In this document: positions 63,986 to 64,000 of the stretch, one piece after another
Numbering within the stretch: position 1 is the stretch's first letter
How the letters are laid out: the number at the start of each line of letters is the position of its first letter
Assembly: GCA_937998875.1 (NCBI GenBank)
Contig: CALLBO010000009.1
Span: forward strand, 248,001-312,000
Direction of reading: 5' to 3'
Source: an uncultured Granulosicoccaceae bacterium
Lineage (GTDB): Bacteria; Pseudomonadota; Gammaproteobacteria; Granulosicoccales; Granulosicoccaceae
Length of the DNA stretch: 64,000 nt
Translations under genes and position numbers: made by a program
Notes under the pieces: model-generated
Told to the model about the DNA's origin: nothing
Database searches by the model: none
The model's input: the letters and a program-made list of their open reading frames with translations, nothing else

Positions 63986-64000
63986 ATGAACAGACCTATG
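63986..64000 (+). CDS. Possible start of a downstream gene (truncated at window edge)
   Basis: An ATG at 63986 (ATGAACAGACCTATG) follows a GGAGA site by 8-9 nt, 61 bp after glnS. Only five codons are visible, so the product cannot be named. Confidence 0.35.

Overview
The window is chromosomal DNA of a free-living, Gram-negative gammaproteobacterium, probably marine. Pointers are the holA-proA-nadD-rsfS-rlmH-maf-rng-yhdP block, darP, rdgC and glnS, a GlyGly-CTERM protein, several outer-membrane barrels and lipoproteins, and multihaem cytochromes. Gene order and style recall Granulosicoccus-like bacteria, but that genus-level guess is weak. No phage, plasmid, transposase, rRNA or CRISPR array is visible. 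The only mobile-looking DNA is a small dispersed inverted-repeat element: two full copies and one half copy.

Layout: 0-2.7 kb holds a DUF3108 protein, a small outer-membrane barrel and darP. 2.6-13.1 kb (- strand) is the housekeeping run from holA down to yhdP (DNA clamp loading, proline and NAD synthesis, ribosome maturation and silencing, septum Maf protein, RNase G, envelope lipid transport). 13.2-15.2 kb is pyrD with a DHH phosphoesterase. 15.5-19.2 kb is an exported pair: a copper-radical (galactose/glyoxal) oxidase with a GlyGly-CTERM anchor, and convergent to it an alpha/beta hydrolase with two C-terminal C-D-Y...G-W-G-W...S-C repeats. 21.0-25.8 kb is a redox and nitric-oxide signalling island. 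A pentahaem cytochrome c, a DUF3365 monohaem protein and a dihaem-b membrane protein run left. An H-NOX sensor and its partner HNOBA-GGDEF-EAL protein run right, from a visible sigma70-type promoter.

25.8-31.9 kb holds an HDAC-family deacetylase, rdgC, an FMN reductase, a Sel1 lipoprotein and the upp-tcdA-hydrolase operon. 32.0-36.7 kb is a coupled operon of a 45-residue membrane peptide, XpaC, TelA, an SPFH-GYF protein and a zinc-ribbon membrane protein, which looks like a membrane-stress module. 36.8-45.7 kb has tpm, galE, a Ser/Thr kinase fused to a cyclic-nucleotide-binding fold, RNase T, monothiol glutaredoxin, argD-argF and a pilin accessory protein.

45.9-52.6 kb has a WecA-like sugar-phosphate transferase with an extra membrane half, a 1300-residue cadherin-like repeat lipoprotein and birA. 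52.7-64 kb has a lytic transglycosylase, a deaminase, pterin dehydratase, a glucuronokinase-like GHMP kinase, an OmpA lipoprotein, a CoA-binding protein with metY, a histidine phosphatase, rpe, an exported GH12-like protein that appears to lack its nucleophile, tRNA-Thr and glnS.

The most distinctive systems are the H-NOX/HNOBA pair beside the cytochrome operon, the XpaC-TelA-SPFH operon, the anchored copper-radical oxidase, the bacterial glucuronokinase homologue and the stop-codon-associated repeat element. All functions are read from the sequence and memory of families; no search was run.
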